A stretch of DNA of 64,000 nucleotides, from positions 530,761-594,760 of the forward strand of contig NC_031000.1 in assembly GCF_000149955.1 (NCBI RefSeq), written 5' to 3'. Source of the stretch: Fusarium oxysporum f. sp. lycopersici 4287 (Eukaryota > Ascomycota > Sordariomycetes > Hypocreales > Nectriaceae). The number at the start of each line of letters is the position of its first letter. The first letter of the stretch is position 1. The position numbers and the translations under genes were made by a program. Positions 31,304 to 41,712 of the stretch are shown piece after piece. The notes below the pieces were generated by a model that saw only the letters and a list, made by a program, of their open reading frames with translations, was not told the DNA's origin and ran no database searches.

Positions 31304-34300
31304 AGAACTTATCGTGGGGTCGTTTTGCGGAGTAATTTCGGGAAATCGTATGTGATTACACAACTACCATCTGATAAGTGCCCGGCGCCGCGCACGCGAA
31401 TATCTCGACGGTTAGGAGCCAAATCGATGCAATTCCAGGGCTGGAGGACTGCTACGCTCTGGCGGTCCGTTTGGTTCAAGAGCGAAGCTGTATAGACGAG
31501 CGGGCGCTGAGATATTTGCGTGTGCAGCGGCTGGGGGGCCAGGCTTCGCTGCAAGGACTACGATATAGCAATGCGCTGATCCTGCTGCTCCTTAATATTC
31601 AAAAAAAAGAAAGAAAAAAAAAAAAGAATTAATAAAAAATACGCCTTCTAGATAGATAGATAGATACGGACTAGTTACCGCTATAAATATATAAAGATCC
31701 TACCTGACGGCCAGCTTACCGTCGACGAGGGGCGGTCCGCCTCCTCCCTAGCCGAGCCCAGCGCCCTCGATGGCCCTGCCCCCGATGGCCCTGGCCCCGA
31801 GTCGGCCTTGGTCCCGGGCCTGGGTCATCGGGCACGGGGGTCCCTACCTGTACCCGTATCCGGCCCTGGCCTTGGCCCCGGCCCCGCCGGCGGCGCTGTT
31901 TGAGCTCGTCGACGAGCCGGTTCAAGCTCCGGCCAGCGCGTAAGAGCTCTAGCTCTGCAACTGCCTCCTCCTTGCTCTTGCCGGACGCCGTGCGGGCCAA
32001 AAGCTCGTCCCAGATCACCTTCCGGCGACAGAACTGCACCCTGATCCCGTTCCCCGGGCGCCAGCGGCTTCCCCACGTCTCTTCTAGCACCCGTACGGCC
32101 GGCTGACCTGCAATCCCTTCCCTCCCATTTCCTTCCAGACATCCCGCACTGTAAAGACCTTGGCCAGGGCTACAACGACGGGCATACCTGGTACTGGAGG
32201 CTCTGGAGCCGGAGCCGGCGCCAGCGACACTGCTGGCCCGGCTCCAAAGTGGCCCGTAAAGGTGACAGGGACCTTGCCTTGGAGGACGGCATCGAGGCCG
32301 CCCTGAATTCCTTCTAGCCGGGCCTCTAGCCGGATGGCCAGCCGCTGGCTATTCTGTAAGACGGCCTCGCGTGTGCTCTCTAACACACCGCTAAGCTCTG
32401 GCAGCGCGCGTTGTACGAGCAGGCTTAACGGCTCCGTAGCCCCTACCGCGTCAGAGCGAACGGCGACGGCGAACTCATCCCATTCGGGCCCGTTAAAAGG
32501 GGCGTAGGCGAAGAAGGGTAGCGACGGATAGCGAGGCTGCAATACAGCCAGGTCCTGTAACAGTACTATGCGCAGGCGCCGCATAAGCTTAAGGAAGCCG
32601 TCGGCGGCTAGGTCGTCGTCGTCGAGGCCACCTTCTGCCCAGCATTGCCGGCGTGCGCGAGCCTCAAAGCGAGGCTCCCACTCCTCGATCCACGGCCAGA
32701 GCTGCTTTTGTAAGACATACGGGGGCTCGTGGGCCGCACGCGCGAGGAAGTAGTCCCCGGGTGATGCCGAGAAGCCGGCGACAATACGCATGAACTGGCG
32801 CGGTAGATGCGTAAGATAGGCCTGGCAGAGCACGCTCTGGTTCCAGCGGCCGGGCCTGCGAGATCTGGGCGAGCGACGTGCCGTGGGTCTCCGCGTCCTT
32901 GGCGCCTACCCTGCGCGGGAGGTGCGTCTTCTTTGACGCCATAAGGCCAGCAGCACCGAAGATACGCCAGGTCTCTTGTAGCTGCGTCGGGTACGAGAGC
33001 TCCTGCTCGCGGTCCCGTCCGACAAGAACCTTGATCCGATACCAGTCCTGGCGGCGCCGGAATGACGGGGACGGCTCGCCGGCGACGTGCCAGCGCCAGA
33101 AGAAGAGCTGTGCTAAGGCCCCTTGCGTACAGAACAAGGGGTTCTTGTGCCGGAGGGCACCCATGAACTCTTTCTTTGCCGTCTTGTTTAGCTTACCGTC
33201 TCGCAAAAGGGTAACGAGGCAGCCACAGGGGGTCGGGCCTTCTGAAGACGGATAGTCGAGTAGAGACAGGTCTGCAAGCTCCATCTTACGGCGGTTTTCC
33301 CCCCGTAAGAGGTAGTAGTGGCCGAATAGGAGGTCAACTCGCGTACGGAGGTTTTGCGGCATGTATGCGGCCCCGCTGAGAAGGAGATCCTGGACCCGGA
33401 GCCATTCGTCGGGTGAATAGCCGGCCGGGATCCCATCAGTCCCGCGGTCTTTAAAGGAGGCGCGGTCGTGCTTCCCCCGCTGCCGGCCGCGTTGCTCAAG
33501 GAAGCCTCGTACGGCGGCGCCCCGGGGGTTTTCCGTGTTTGCGTTGCCGTGGGCTACCTGGAGCCGCCAGAGCTCGATAACGGCCGCGATATAGGCGTCG
33601 ATAGTGCCCCTCGTAAGCAGAGATCCTTCGGCAAGGTCTGCTGCAGCCGGCGCAAGGGCCGTGGGTGGCACGTAGCCCTCGCGGTCGTCCGCAAGCAGCT
33701 CGGCGGCCTCGGCCAGGGGGACCTCTAGGGCTTCGGCTAGGCTTTCGGCCTCTGCCAGGGCCGCGGCCTCGAGCTGCTCCTGTTCGAGCTGCCGCCGTAA
33801 CTGTACAGCCTTTCCTTTGCCCTTGCCCTTACCCCGTGTCCGTGGTTTCTTTTGCGGCGGGGCAACGCGTCGTAAGAGGATATCCTCTTTGAGCCACGCT
33901 GCTAGCTTGTCTGGGGTTACGAGCTCGCCGTCGGGCCAGCTATAAAGTGAGCCGTCTGCCGCAGCCCGAGGCGTACGGCACCAGGCCTATAAGTTCTCGT
34001 CAGTTAGCCGCCCATGGGACTCTACGTAAAAAAAAAGAGACAAGGGCACAGGGGAAAAGAGAGGGCGGCGGCCGGGGGAACGCGCCTTCCACTCCCGCTG
34101 CTTCGCAGCATAACTCCGTGCCGTGTTCGCCGGCTGTTCGTCCTTCTTCGCCTGAAGGCCCGCCCTCCGGGCGGCACGGGCACGCTCGTCTGCGGCCGTG
34201 TACGAGTCGTCTGCGGCCATCTCGGTCGATCAAGGCCTTTCTACGTGGTGTTTGTTTCCTGTCTGGGGCCTGATAAGTTGCGGGGAACTTATCAAATGCA

Positions 34301-34406
34301 CTTATCAGGCGCCGCGCACACGATTTCACGGGCCGCTTTTTGCGGGGGATAAGTCGTCACGTGGTCTGGGCGAATTACGACGTAATTGCGGGCACCATCG
34401 ATAAGC
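31304..34406 (-). mobile_element. Crypton (tyrosine-recombinase transposon)
   Basis: About 3.1 kb flanked by the direct repeat GATAAGC (31297-31303 and 34400-34406), consistent with recombinase-mediated insertion at a short matching site. No terminal inverted repeats. The interior encodes a Crypton recombinase with GCR1_C-type C-terminus on the minus strand. Near both ends lie clustered GATAAG/CTTATC motifs and a 12-bp direct repeat GGCGCCGCGCAC (31384-31395 and 34308-34319). Confidence 0.8.
31716..34220 (-). pseudogene. Crypton tyrosine recombinase, frameshifted
   Basis: The N-terminus is at 34220 (AADERARAARRAGLQAKKDE; SYAAKQREWK). An intron of about 90 nt probably leads to AWCRTPRAAADGSLYSW near 33985. 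The recombinase core follows in 33890-32664: LLRGENRRKMELADLSLLD with the first catalytic Arg, and HKNPLFCTQGALAQLFFWRW, typical of NDC10-like cores. A one-base insertion near 32849 moves the rest to another frame (32833-32084), which holds HLPRQFMRIVAGF (HxxR) and GDYFLARAAHEPP (candidate Tyr). Small shifts near 32120 separate a GCR1_C DNA-binding domain (VLEETWGSRWRPG; FCRRKVIWDELL). The R-HxxR-Y residues survive, but the gene is broken. GC content is visibly higher than in neighbours. Confidence 0.82.
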
Positions 34407-34498
34407 ATGTGAACCATCCAAGTATGTGAACCACTTTTCCTGCACCACATAGGTAGATATCATCATAAAAACACAACAAATCAATTAATCAATTAAAA

Positions 34499-36153
34499 CT
34501 ACTCACTATATTCTTCCCCAGACATCTCAATTACTACCTGACACGTTCTTGAATTATGTCCGGGCTTACCGCACACTCCACAGCGCCGAACCCCCGGTCC
34601 GACCGACTTTCTTTGACCACTACTTCTTGACGATTCTGCAACTACCTGCGCATCAACATCCATCTGATCAATTGCCTGCCTTGCTTCATCTACTGTCATT
34701 ACTCCTCCCTTCCGTATTCGGGTTCTTTTTGCCCTTCGGCACCGGCTTAGTATCTTATTTGCCTCTTGAACATCATCAAGCCTGGCTGTCAGTAAGGTAA
34801 TCTTATGCATACATTCCTTTGTTGACTTCTCTAGAGACTTCATAGCTTCAATAACTGACTCTGGAGAGCTACTGTGATGTCTTCTGATTCGTCGTTCAAG
34901 GTATTCAGACTGAGAGCCAGCCTCAAGCACGGTCTTTGGCGTCTTTGAGACCCAAGGGGTTGAAGGGTTAGCGACCTCTTCAGCAGGCGTTGGAGTCCGC
35001 AGCTGCACATCAAGCTTTGAGATCACACTTTCTGGGTCTAAAGGAACAAGCCCGGCTCCTCTAAAGGCTGACTTGATATTTTTTTCGGTCATAGTAGCTT
35101 GATGCGCTGCATAAAAGGCCGGGAAGAACTCGGTCTTACAAACATGTGTTATAGAGCATCTGATCAAATGCTCAATTTCTCGACCGTAAGCGTTTTTAAG
35201 CAGGTTAAAGTACCCGACATCAAGAGGCTGGAGTAGATGAGATGAATGAGGTGGCATACAAAGTGTAATAATCTTATGTTCCTCGCAATATCTCTCAAAA
35301 TCGACAGAGTGGTGACTTTCGTGGCCATCGAGGATCAGAAGACGATAGGAACCAACCCATCGGTTGCTTGTACACCGATTAAAGTGCTTTAGCCACTCAA
35401 GACCTATCTCGTTATCGGTCCCGCCATTTTGGCTTGTCGCAATAGCCCAATCGCCCGGGAGGTTACTTTCTCGGTACCAGTTGGCGAGGTGATATTGGCC
35501 CCCACCGATGATAAACGGCTGGATCGCCCAGCCTGCCGCATTAATCGCCTGAATGACCGTAATCCATTCCCGGTTTCCAGGCTGCACTGATTTAGGTCTT
35601 CCACGCCTGTCTGTGCCTGTGACAACCATTCCGCTTGCAATCATGCCTATAAGGAAGCCAGTCTCGTCAAAGTTCCAGATATCATCTGATCGAATGCCGT
35701 ACTTCGCAATTGTATTCGCTACAAGCCTAAACCAATCGCGAATAATAGTTGGATCTTCGCATTTGGCTCTTTGATAGTCATATTTACGAAAAAAACGCAT
35801 CTTGAGCTCTTTATGTCGCGTGACGAAGTTATGAGCCCAGGGCTTGCCGACAGGTAGCTCGTCGCGGTCAGCGAGCAGTCGGTTGGCCATTTCTTCAACA
35901 GCACGCAGTCGGGGAGGAAATCCTCACGTATCTAGGTCGAGAATAAACTGAACTATAATCTTTTCCTCTAGATTTGATAAACGGCGTGATTTTGGAATCC
36001 AGTCGCGTCGAGATTGGAGACCATTCTGTCTGCGACTTAAGGTTATGCGATTAACTTTATATATATCTGCAGCGCATCGGAGGCTTAATTTAGGATTAGT
36101 TTGAAGTGCCTGAAGGGCAAGAAGTATTCTAGCTTCGTAATTTGGTCTGACAT
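34499..36153 (-). pseudogene. pogo-type transposase (copy 2), near full length
   Basis: Minus-strand homologue of the intact 551-aa transposase at 46001. The ATG at 36153 starts MSDQ, but a single C is missing in codon 4, shifting the frame. An in-frame TGA at 35926-35924 replaces the Arg codon of the LDLDSRGFPP motif. From 35890 the frame is open for 463 codons and includes WNFDETGF, LLILDGHESHH and QPLDVGYF (DDD triad) and the C-terminal zinc knuckle CGVCGKPGHNSRTC. Only these two lesions were seen, so the copy is young but inactive. Confidence 0.88.
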
Positions 36154-36269
36154 GCTTGGTGGTTGATAAATCAATTGATTAAGTGAAAAGTTAGGTGTAG
36201 GAGGGAAAAGTGGTTCACATGCTTGGATGGTTCACATGCTTGGATGGTTCACATGCTTATCATGTACGT

Positions 36270-36660
36270 TATAAGCTATTAAAATTACAGCTATTTTAGG
36301 CTTAGTTTGAATTCTTAAAGAATTCTTTAAAGCCCGGATTTAAGGTGGAAATAAGACTAGGTCACATACTTGTCTAGGTCACAAGCTTTTCAACCACGTT
36401 AGTCCCTAATATTCTCTAGTAATATTATATAATTACTCCTAGTTACTGACCTTCTAAGTAATACTTACTTTAAAGGCACCTTTTTACCCAATTTCTATAG
36501 GAATATATCTTGGCCGAGTAATAATATTCGCGACTGATACTCGGAAATATATCTAAGAAAAAAGATAGTGAACTAGTTAATTATAAATTATCATATTATA
36601 CCCCTACTAAAAACATTACCTACTTATAAGCCTTGAGATACTCCTAAATAGTTCATTCTC
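36270..36660. other. AT-rich spacer with a solitary pogo-type end
   Basis: Read inward from 36399 the sequence is ACGTGGTTGAAAAGCTTGTG followed by a second GTGACCTAG unit, i.e. another end of the pogo-type family with TA outside it. The matching other end was not found. Remaining sequence is AT-rich. Confidence 0.5.
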
Positions 36661-38157
36661 TTATGGAGCCATTGCCGTATTGCCAGCAGCTAGAAACAAT
36701 TTCGATCTGTTTCCATCTACATACTCTTCTGATCTGAGGCTGTATTGGGTCCCGAACAGGTGACCTATCCAGTCTTGGCCGCGGTTGATGAAAAGCGACG
36801 ACCTGTCGTGTATGTAGCCGAGATCTCGTAGAGCGTCCTCTTGATCCGTACTCAGCACTCCAAGCTGTGCCACGAAATCCCTCTCATTTGCGAAATGCTC
36901 GGTCCAGTTGACGCGTTCGCAGAGAGGGATCCTGTTTCCCCCAGCATCCGTACCTATCCAGTCGATGCTTGGATTCCCGAACGTGAAGACCCTTAGTCGA
37001 GCATCCATTGCAGCTCGATGCATGTTGTTCCTTACAAAATCTTGCAAAACAAGCCTCAACAAGAGACATCCCTGAGAGTAGGCAATCATCACGATATAGC
37101 CATTGGACCCCACATTTTGAAGCGCGGCTGACAATTCACGGCTCAGAGCCCTTTGAGCGGCCATGCTACTCGGTGTCCTTTCAATGAGAGCGTTTTGCCG
37201 TCCATTGGTGTCTCTCTCTCCAGCACACTCGATCAAGTCCCAAAGGATACCATCACTCCTGTTGAAGACGCCCCGGATATCCCTGTTAAATGTATCTCGC
37301 AGCTTTTCGCAGTACAATTGAAACCAGAAGTATTCTCCACAAATCCCATTCACAAAAAGCCATTGCTCGCCGTGATTGGGGGTGTTGTCTGGAGCTCTGG
37401 TCGTGAGTGCTGGTGGAAGTATGACTGTCCCATTGTTGCCAAAATCGCTCCTCAGGGTTGTGTTTATGGGGAGCTGGTCGAGAGACCTGTTTTGCTTGCC
37501 CATCAAGAAGATGTGAGAGAGCGATTTAGCTAGGCGTTGCAGCTGACAAATCAGAGTGTGCCTGTTCATCGCCCTCGTGAGGTCTAACTCGTTGTAGCGG
37601 TTGTATCTCCCGTGTACGTTTCCGCCGTTCGGACTGCCGTCCATCGAAAGTGCAGTAGCATAGAGTTTTGCTGGCTCTACTAAGCCGATCAGAAATAAGA
37701 CCAAATCGGATTTGCGTTCCAGTATGAATACCAGGGTCTCTCTATTGGCGTCATTGGTGAATATTTCTGTCCATATCTGGAGCGCCTGCGCAAAGTCTGT
37801 CTGGCCAATTGCCACGAGGGTGCATCTCATGACTTTGAAAACCACATTCTTCACAACATTCCCCGCCCCTTTGCAGAAGATTGTTCTTGCCGCCTCCAGG
37901 ATGATGTTCGCCTCTGTCTCGCTAACTGCCTCTTGAATGCGCCGTGTCACTTGAGACAGCAAGCTTCTCAAGCTGTCGTCGTGTGCCTTGCGCAATATTT
38001 CTTTGACGATTTCCAGAGCCTCGTTCGGGTCAGCCAGTGCTTGAGCAGCCCAGGCAACAGTTCCTATAGCCGAGCCAGCTACATTTGCACCGATTCCAAA
38101 CGCACCTTCAACCACCTTTCCACCGGTTTCAATCACAGCACCAATCTCGTTACCCAT
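36661..38157 (-). CDS. Alpha/beta-hydrolase-like protein with glycine/alanine-rich N-terminus
   Basis: A complete 498-aa frame. Residues about 1-40 are rich in small and hydrophobic residues (GGKVVEGAFGIGANVAGSAI), followed by an alpha-helical region. From about residue 265 the sequence looks like a lipase/alpha-beta hydrolase: QWLFVNGICGEYFWFQLYCE, then a nucleophile elbow YIVMIAYSQGCLLLRLVLQD in which AYSQG stands for GxSxG (Ser about residue 359). The region RVFTFGNPSIDW fits the Asp strand, and IHDRSSLFINRGQDW may carry the catalytic His. No signal peptide is convincing. The glycine-rich N-terminus could be a membrane-inserting or adaptor segment; that is speculation. No neighbour suggests a pathway. 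The frame is intact in a transposon-rich area. Confidence 0.65.
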   Translation of the reverse strand: MGNEIGAVIETGGKVVEGAFGIGANVAGSAIGTVAWAAQALADPNEALEIVKEILRKAHDDSLRSLLSQVTRRIQEAVSETEANIILEAARTIFCKGAGNVVKNVVFKVMRCTLVAIGQTDFAQALQIWTEIFTNDANRETLVFILERKSDLVLFLIGLVEPAKLYATALSMDGSPNGGNVHGRYNRYNELDLTRAMNRHTLICQLQRLAKSLSHIFLMGKQNRSLDQLPINTTLRSDFGNNGTVILPPALTTRAPDNTPNHGEQWLFVNGICGEYFWFQLYCEKLRDTFNRDIRGVFNRSDGILWDLIECAGERDTNGRQNALIERTPSSMAAQRALSRELSAALQNVGSNGYIVMIAYSQGCLLLRLVLQDFVRNNMHRAAMDARLRVFTFGNPSIDWIGTDAGGNRIPLCERVNWTEHFANERDFVAQLGVLSTDQEDALRDLGYIHDRSSLFINRGQDWIGHLFGTQYSLRSEEYVDGNRSKLFLAAGNTAMAP

Positions 38158-40756
38158 CCTCTCTACAGGAGAGTGGCAAAATAAAAGAGTAATCGTTTAT
38201 CGAGAGTGAGGATGACGAAGAGAGCTGAAGTGAGAAAATTGTAAAAGTTGGTTTGGTGAGAATCTCCCTATTTTGACTTGTAATAAGTTATCATGACAGA
38301 GAATATGTTGAGCGGATAAGGACAGGACGAGAGTGCGTTGAATCTTATAACTCTAAGAGAAAACAGCCTGAGCCATGGTACTCCACAAGTCATTCCAGTA
38401 GGGCTAGATCTGACGCTACTATGGACACTGACCAGGCCCGAAGACGTGCACAAAGCAAGGTTGCATTAGCATGTCAGAGATATCTTAGAACACAATGTCG
38501 TATTACTTGCGAAGATACGTATCCTCCTTTAGCTGAGCGGGTGCCTACTGTCTGCTTGTAATTCACTAAATTACACATTTTTCGTCCGTGCGCTAGCCCC
38601 CTGTCTCCATTATCTTCATGAAACTACATCCTTTTTATCCGTGCACGTTGGTTGGAATTTAAACGCCTCACTGCCTCGGCCCCTACTGCACAATAACCTG
38701 AGGAACTCTAATATGTACTGGTCTGAGCGTAATGCCCCTCACGATCTCGTGCGGCAGACCTGGTAACTATACCCTATCAGAATTACTAGGTGAATAGCAT
38801 TTAAACTCTGTTAGCCCGCCGAACTTACAAGGTTAGCCCTACTTCCGTTAAGCTGCGGAGGTAAGCTGTCAACTTGCAAAAGACGGCCATTTCCTGCGAT
38901 AGGGAGAAAAGCTCGTCCAGAGGTAGGTTGGGGAGCGGCGCATCCGGTCGAAAGACACAATTCACGTGGTAGCAACGGCACCATGTGAGCCGTCATGATG
39001 CGTTTGGTCGTCATATCCCTATTCGAGCAGCGTATCACGTTTTCTTCGTCTGTAGACTGCCTTGAAGTGCGAACTCAAACTGCTGTTCAGAATTTCCAGA
39101 GTTCAGGCCACAGGTTTAGTTAGTGGGTGTATTGCGCAAGAAGTGGATGTTGCGAACATGCGATGAACGGGGCGTGGGAAGTTCCAGAACACCACATGTT
39201 TCGGCACTTGAAGACATTCGGCCAACAGGCTATTATCATATCACATGGCTAAAGTATTGGAGTTCTTGGTTGTAGTGCATTGATTCACTTGCGTTTGACC
39301 AAAAGATCAGATATCAGCCACAAAACCTTGAAAAAAGCGTAGAAGGCTATGGATTGCTATTGGGCCAAAACCAGAAAAGGATCCTGTTCAATGTTGATAT
39401 ACTTGAGTGGGCCAATTCTGTAAAGTCTAGCTGGTCCCTTTTCCCTTCGTTGATGCTTTGTTAGTGGATGTTGTCGATATAGGGTTGAGGTTCTTTGGCA
39501 AGTGGAGAAACTGGGCGGCCCGGAGTGTCAAGCCAGACAAGGCCCCGGTTTGGTATACCCCATAGATAGTGTAATGCGAGGAGTCGCTAAAAATAGCTTT
39601 TACTTACCTGAAGTAACTATGTCGGAGGAAAAAACATAATTCAAAACTATTTTATGCCTATTTTACAACATTTACGTATACAATTCGTCACCATTTTCAA
39701 CAGCCATTTTTGGCTGTCATCCTTTACAGTAGTATTTATTCGATAACTACTAAACCACTGCTATATGCAAAATATTAACCATACGGTAGCCATCCTTACC
39801 TGAAACTAATTTTGTAAAACCCTTCCAAAGACGAAATACGAAAGATCTTGTATACAGTTTGAATACATGGACACATATATTTTCGCAACTAATCTGGCCC
39901 TGAATTAATCGTACGACTCTCCGCTTCTGAAACCAGTCAGCCACATATGTATGTGCGATGTCACTCGAAGATCATCGCCAAATCAACTATATGTTAGCTA
40001 CACTATTTCGCACACTTCATGGCCTTCCTGTCATACATACGTAGGTATATACACATTGCATACGTACTGAAAGTCTAAAACGCCTACTCTTCTATTCCTA
40101 ATTGTCGTGTACCCCTAATTGTTGCCTACCCCTGTTTATTTCTCACGTGTTTGTTTACCTCCCGTCTATTCCCATGTGGCCATACTATGGTGACTTATGT
40201 TTTCTCATTTCGATCGACAGTCTGCGGGCGCATTACACGCGTAAACGGTTACTTCAGCTTTTTTACACCGTCTACTCTCTTTGCTGTAATTTCAATACGA
40301 GGTTTCCTCCAACAATCTTTAAAACTTCGTGCCATCAAAAGGCTGCAAATAAGTAGGTTTCAAGGGTGCAGGACCATATCGCCAGGACGTCTCGACGACA
40401 AGACTAAGGGTGACCATCACCAGGACGTTATAGATGTAACTGACCACCTGTATCGCAAACCGCCATAAGAAGACCACCAGCCTACAAGTAAGCATAGTTC
40501 CAACGTAAATACCAACACGTAGAGCAGAAGCGCCGTACTTCAGGTCGGGAGCAATATACAGGACATCGATACAGCCGGCAGTCACTCTTAAGGAAAAGCT
40601 CCTCCCGGCACTTTTAAAGGCCATCGGCAGGATTATTGGGATTAGGAGGATATACAGCTAAATTCACTATATAATTGTAAGCTAACTACCGTGTCATTCA
40701 GCTTGCAAACACACAAGAGGGACTTGAAATCATCCAGCACGACTATCATGAACCAT
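38158..40756. other. Long intergenic region without recognised genes
   Basis: About 2.6 kb. Frames are short and without domain character. A hydrophobic 101-codon minus frame (40624-40319) is unconvincing. No terminal repeats or RNA genes were recognised. Confidence 0.5.
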
Positions 40757-41590
40757 TCAGGCCTCGTTGATATGGACCTCGATCTTGTTTGTACCAGTGG
40801 CCCTTGTCTTGATATAGGTCAGATCCGGCGCCCGCTGTGGGTCCCCGAGATGGTTAGTCATGAGCCAGGTGCCGTTGTCCTCTAGGTTGAAACCGGTGCC
40901 GGTGTCAATAAGGCGGGCTTTAAACTCGGACTGGGCTGAGACCGCGTGGGCCTCAACCATATCGGTGCCTGTGTTTCTGATCTTTATATAGTACAGGTCG
41001 GCAAACTGGCCGCTGCCGATTCGTGGAGCGAGACACCAGGTACCGTTGTCCTCGACGGCGAAATCGGTACCAACCTGCTTGGTGAAGCTCTGATATCGAG
41101 ACTCCTTGCTGGCGACGTGGTACTCGATTTTGCCGGTGCCCGTGTTGCGTGTCTTGATGTACACAAGGTCTCCCTTCGCTGACATAGTCCAGACGCCGTT
41201 GTCCTCAATGTGGAAGACAGTGCCCGTCTGGAGCACAAACCGCTGGTAACGGGACGCAGCGTCAGCGACATGTACCTCAATCTTTCCGGTGCCCGTATTT
41301 CGCGTCTTGATGTAGACAAGGTCGGCCTTGCCGTCGCCCGTGTAGTCCTGCATCAGCCAGGTGCCGTTGTCCTCTATGTCGAAGACGGTGCCTGTCTGAA
41401 TGATGAACTTCTGGAAGCCTGACTCCCTGCTGACAGCATGCACCTCGATCTTATTGGTGTCCGTGTTTCGCGTCTTGATGTAAACGAGGTCCTGCGTGCC
41501 GCTGCCGTCGACGTCGGCAAAGGTCCATACGCCATTGTTCTCGATGTTAAAGGCAGTGCCGGTGGCGACGATTCTCTTCTGGTAGGCCAT
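40757..41590 (-). CDS. FG-GAP/VCBS-like repeat protein (five repeats)
   Basis: The preferred start is the ATG at 41590 (MAYQKRIVATGTAFNIENNG), giving 277 aa. A TATA box lies about 115 bp upstream, and the longer frame from 41725 would start within or next to it. The protein is five repeats of about 50-57 residues. Each has a core like FDIEDNGTWLMQDYTGDGKA followed by DLVYIKTRNTGTGKIEVHV. The DxDGDGxxD-like calcium loop is partly kept (DVDGSGTQD, DYTGDGKAD) and degraded in other repeats. Such repeats form beta-propellers in integrin-type and fungal lectin-like proteins; sugar binding is possible but not shown. No signal peptide is seen, so it may be cytosolic or leave by an unconventional route. 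Confidence 0.7.
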   Translation of the reverse strand: MAYQKRIVATGTAFNIENNGVWTFADVDGSGTQDLVYIKTRNTDTNKIEVHAVSRESGFQKFIIQTGTVFDIEDNGTWLMQDYTGDGKADLVYIKTRNTGTGKIEVHVADAASRYQRFVLQTGTVFHIEDNGVWTMSAKGDLVYIKTRNTGTGKIEYHVASKESRYQSFTKQVGTDFAVEDNGTWCLAPRIGSGQFADLYYIKIRNTGTDMVEAHAVSAQSEFKARLIDTGTGFNLEDNGTWLMTNHLGDPQRAPDLTYIKTRATGTNKIEVHINEA

Positions 41591-41702
41591 GATTAGGATG
41601 TTGTTTGGAGATGTGAATATGAAGTTTGGTGTAAATGTAATGTCTGGTGTTTTGAGCTTGTTTGTGGTTAGATCTTGGGTTCTTGGTAGCGCTATGGCCT
41701 TC

Positions 41703-41712
41703 TTTATATACC
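41703..41712 (-). promoter_or_regulatory. TATA box of the FG-GAP repeat gene
   Basis: GGGTATATAAAGA on the minus strand, about 115 bp upstream of the ATG at 41590. This is reasonable spacing for a short 5' leader and supports that start codon over the longer frame. Confidence 0.5.

Larger units (their letters stand above)
31289..36269 (-). mobile_element. pogo/Fot-type transposon (copy 2) split by a Crypton
   Basis: The left end ACGTACATGATAAGC starts at 31289 after TA. The right end, read inward from 36269, is ACGTACATGATAAGCATGTG and is followed outward by TA. The left TIR is cut after GATAAGC (31303), and its remainder (ATGTGAACCATCC) resumes at 34407. Without the intervening 3.1 kb the element is about 1,878 bp, close to the 1,861 bp of the intact copy at 45902-47762. 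The right TIR carries three subterminal units, the left one two. Confidence 0.85.

Noticed and set aside
34549..34800. Plus-strand frame opposite the pogo transposase
   Set aside because: It is a shadow of the minus-strand transposase; the same antisense frame appears opposite the other copies.
36208..36269. Three regularly spaced repeats that could suggest a CRISPR-like array
   Set aside because: They are tandem subterminal units of a pogo-type TIR in a eukaryotic genome, contiguous and without spacers.
40319..40624. 101-codon hydrophobic minus-strand frame
   Set aside because: No homology pattern, no supporting promoter or conservation; composition alone does not justify a gene.
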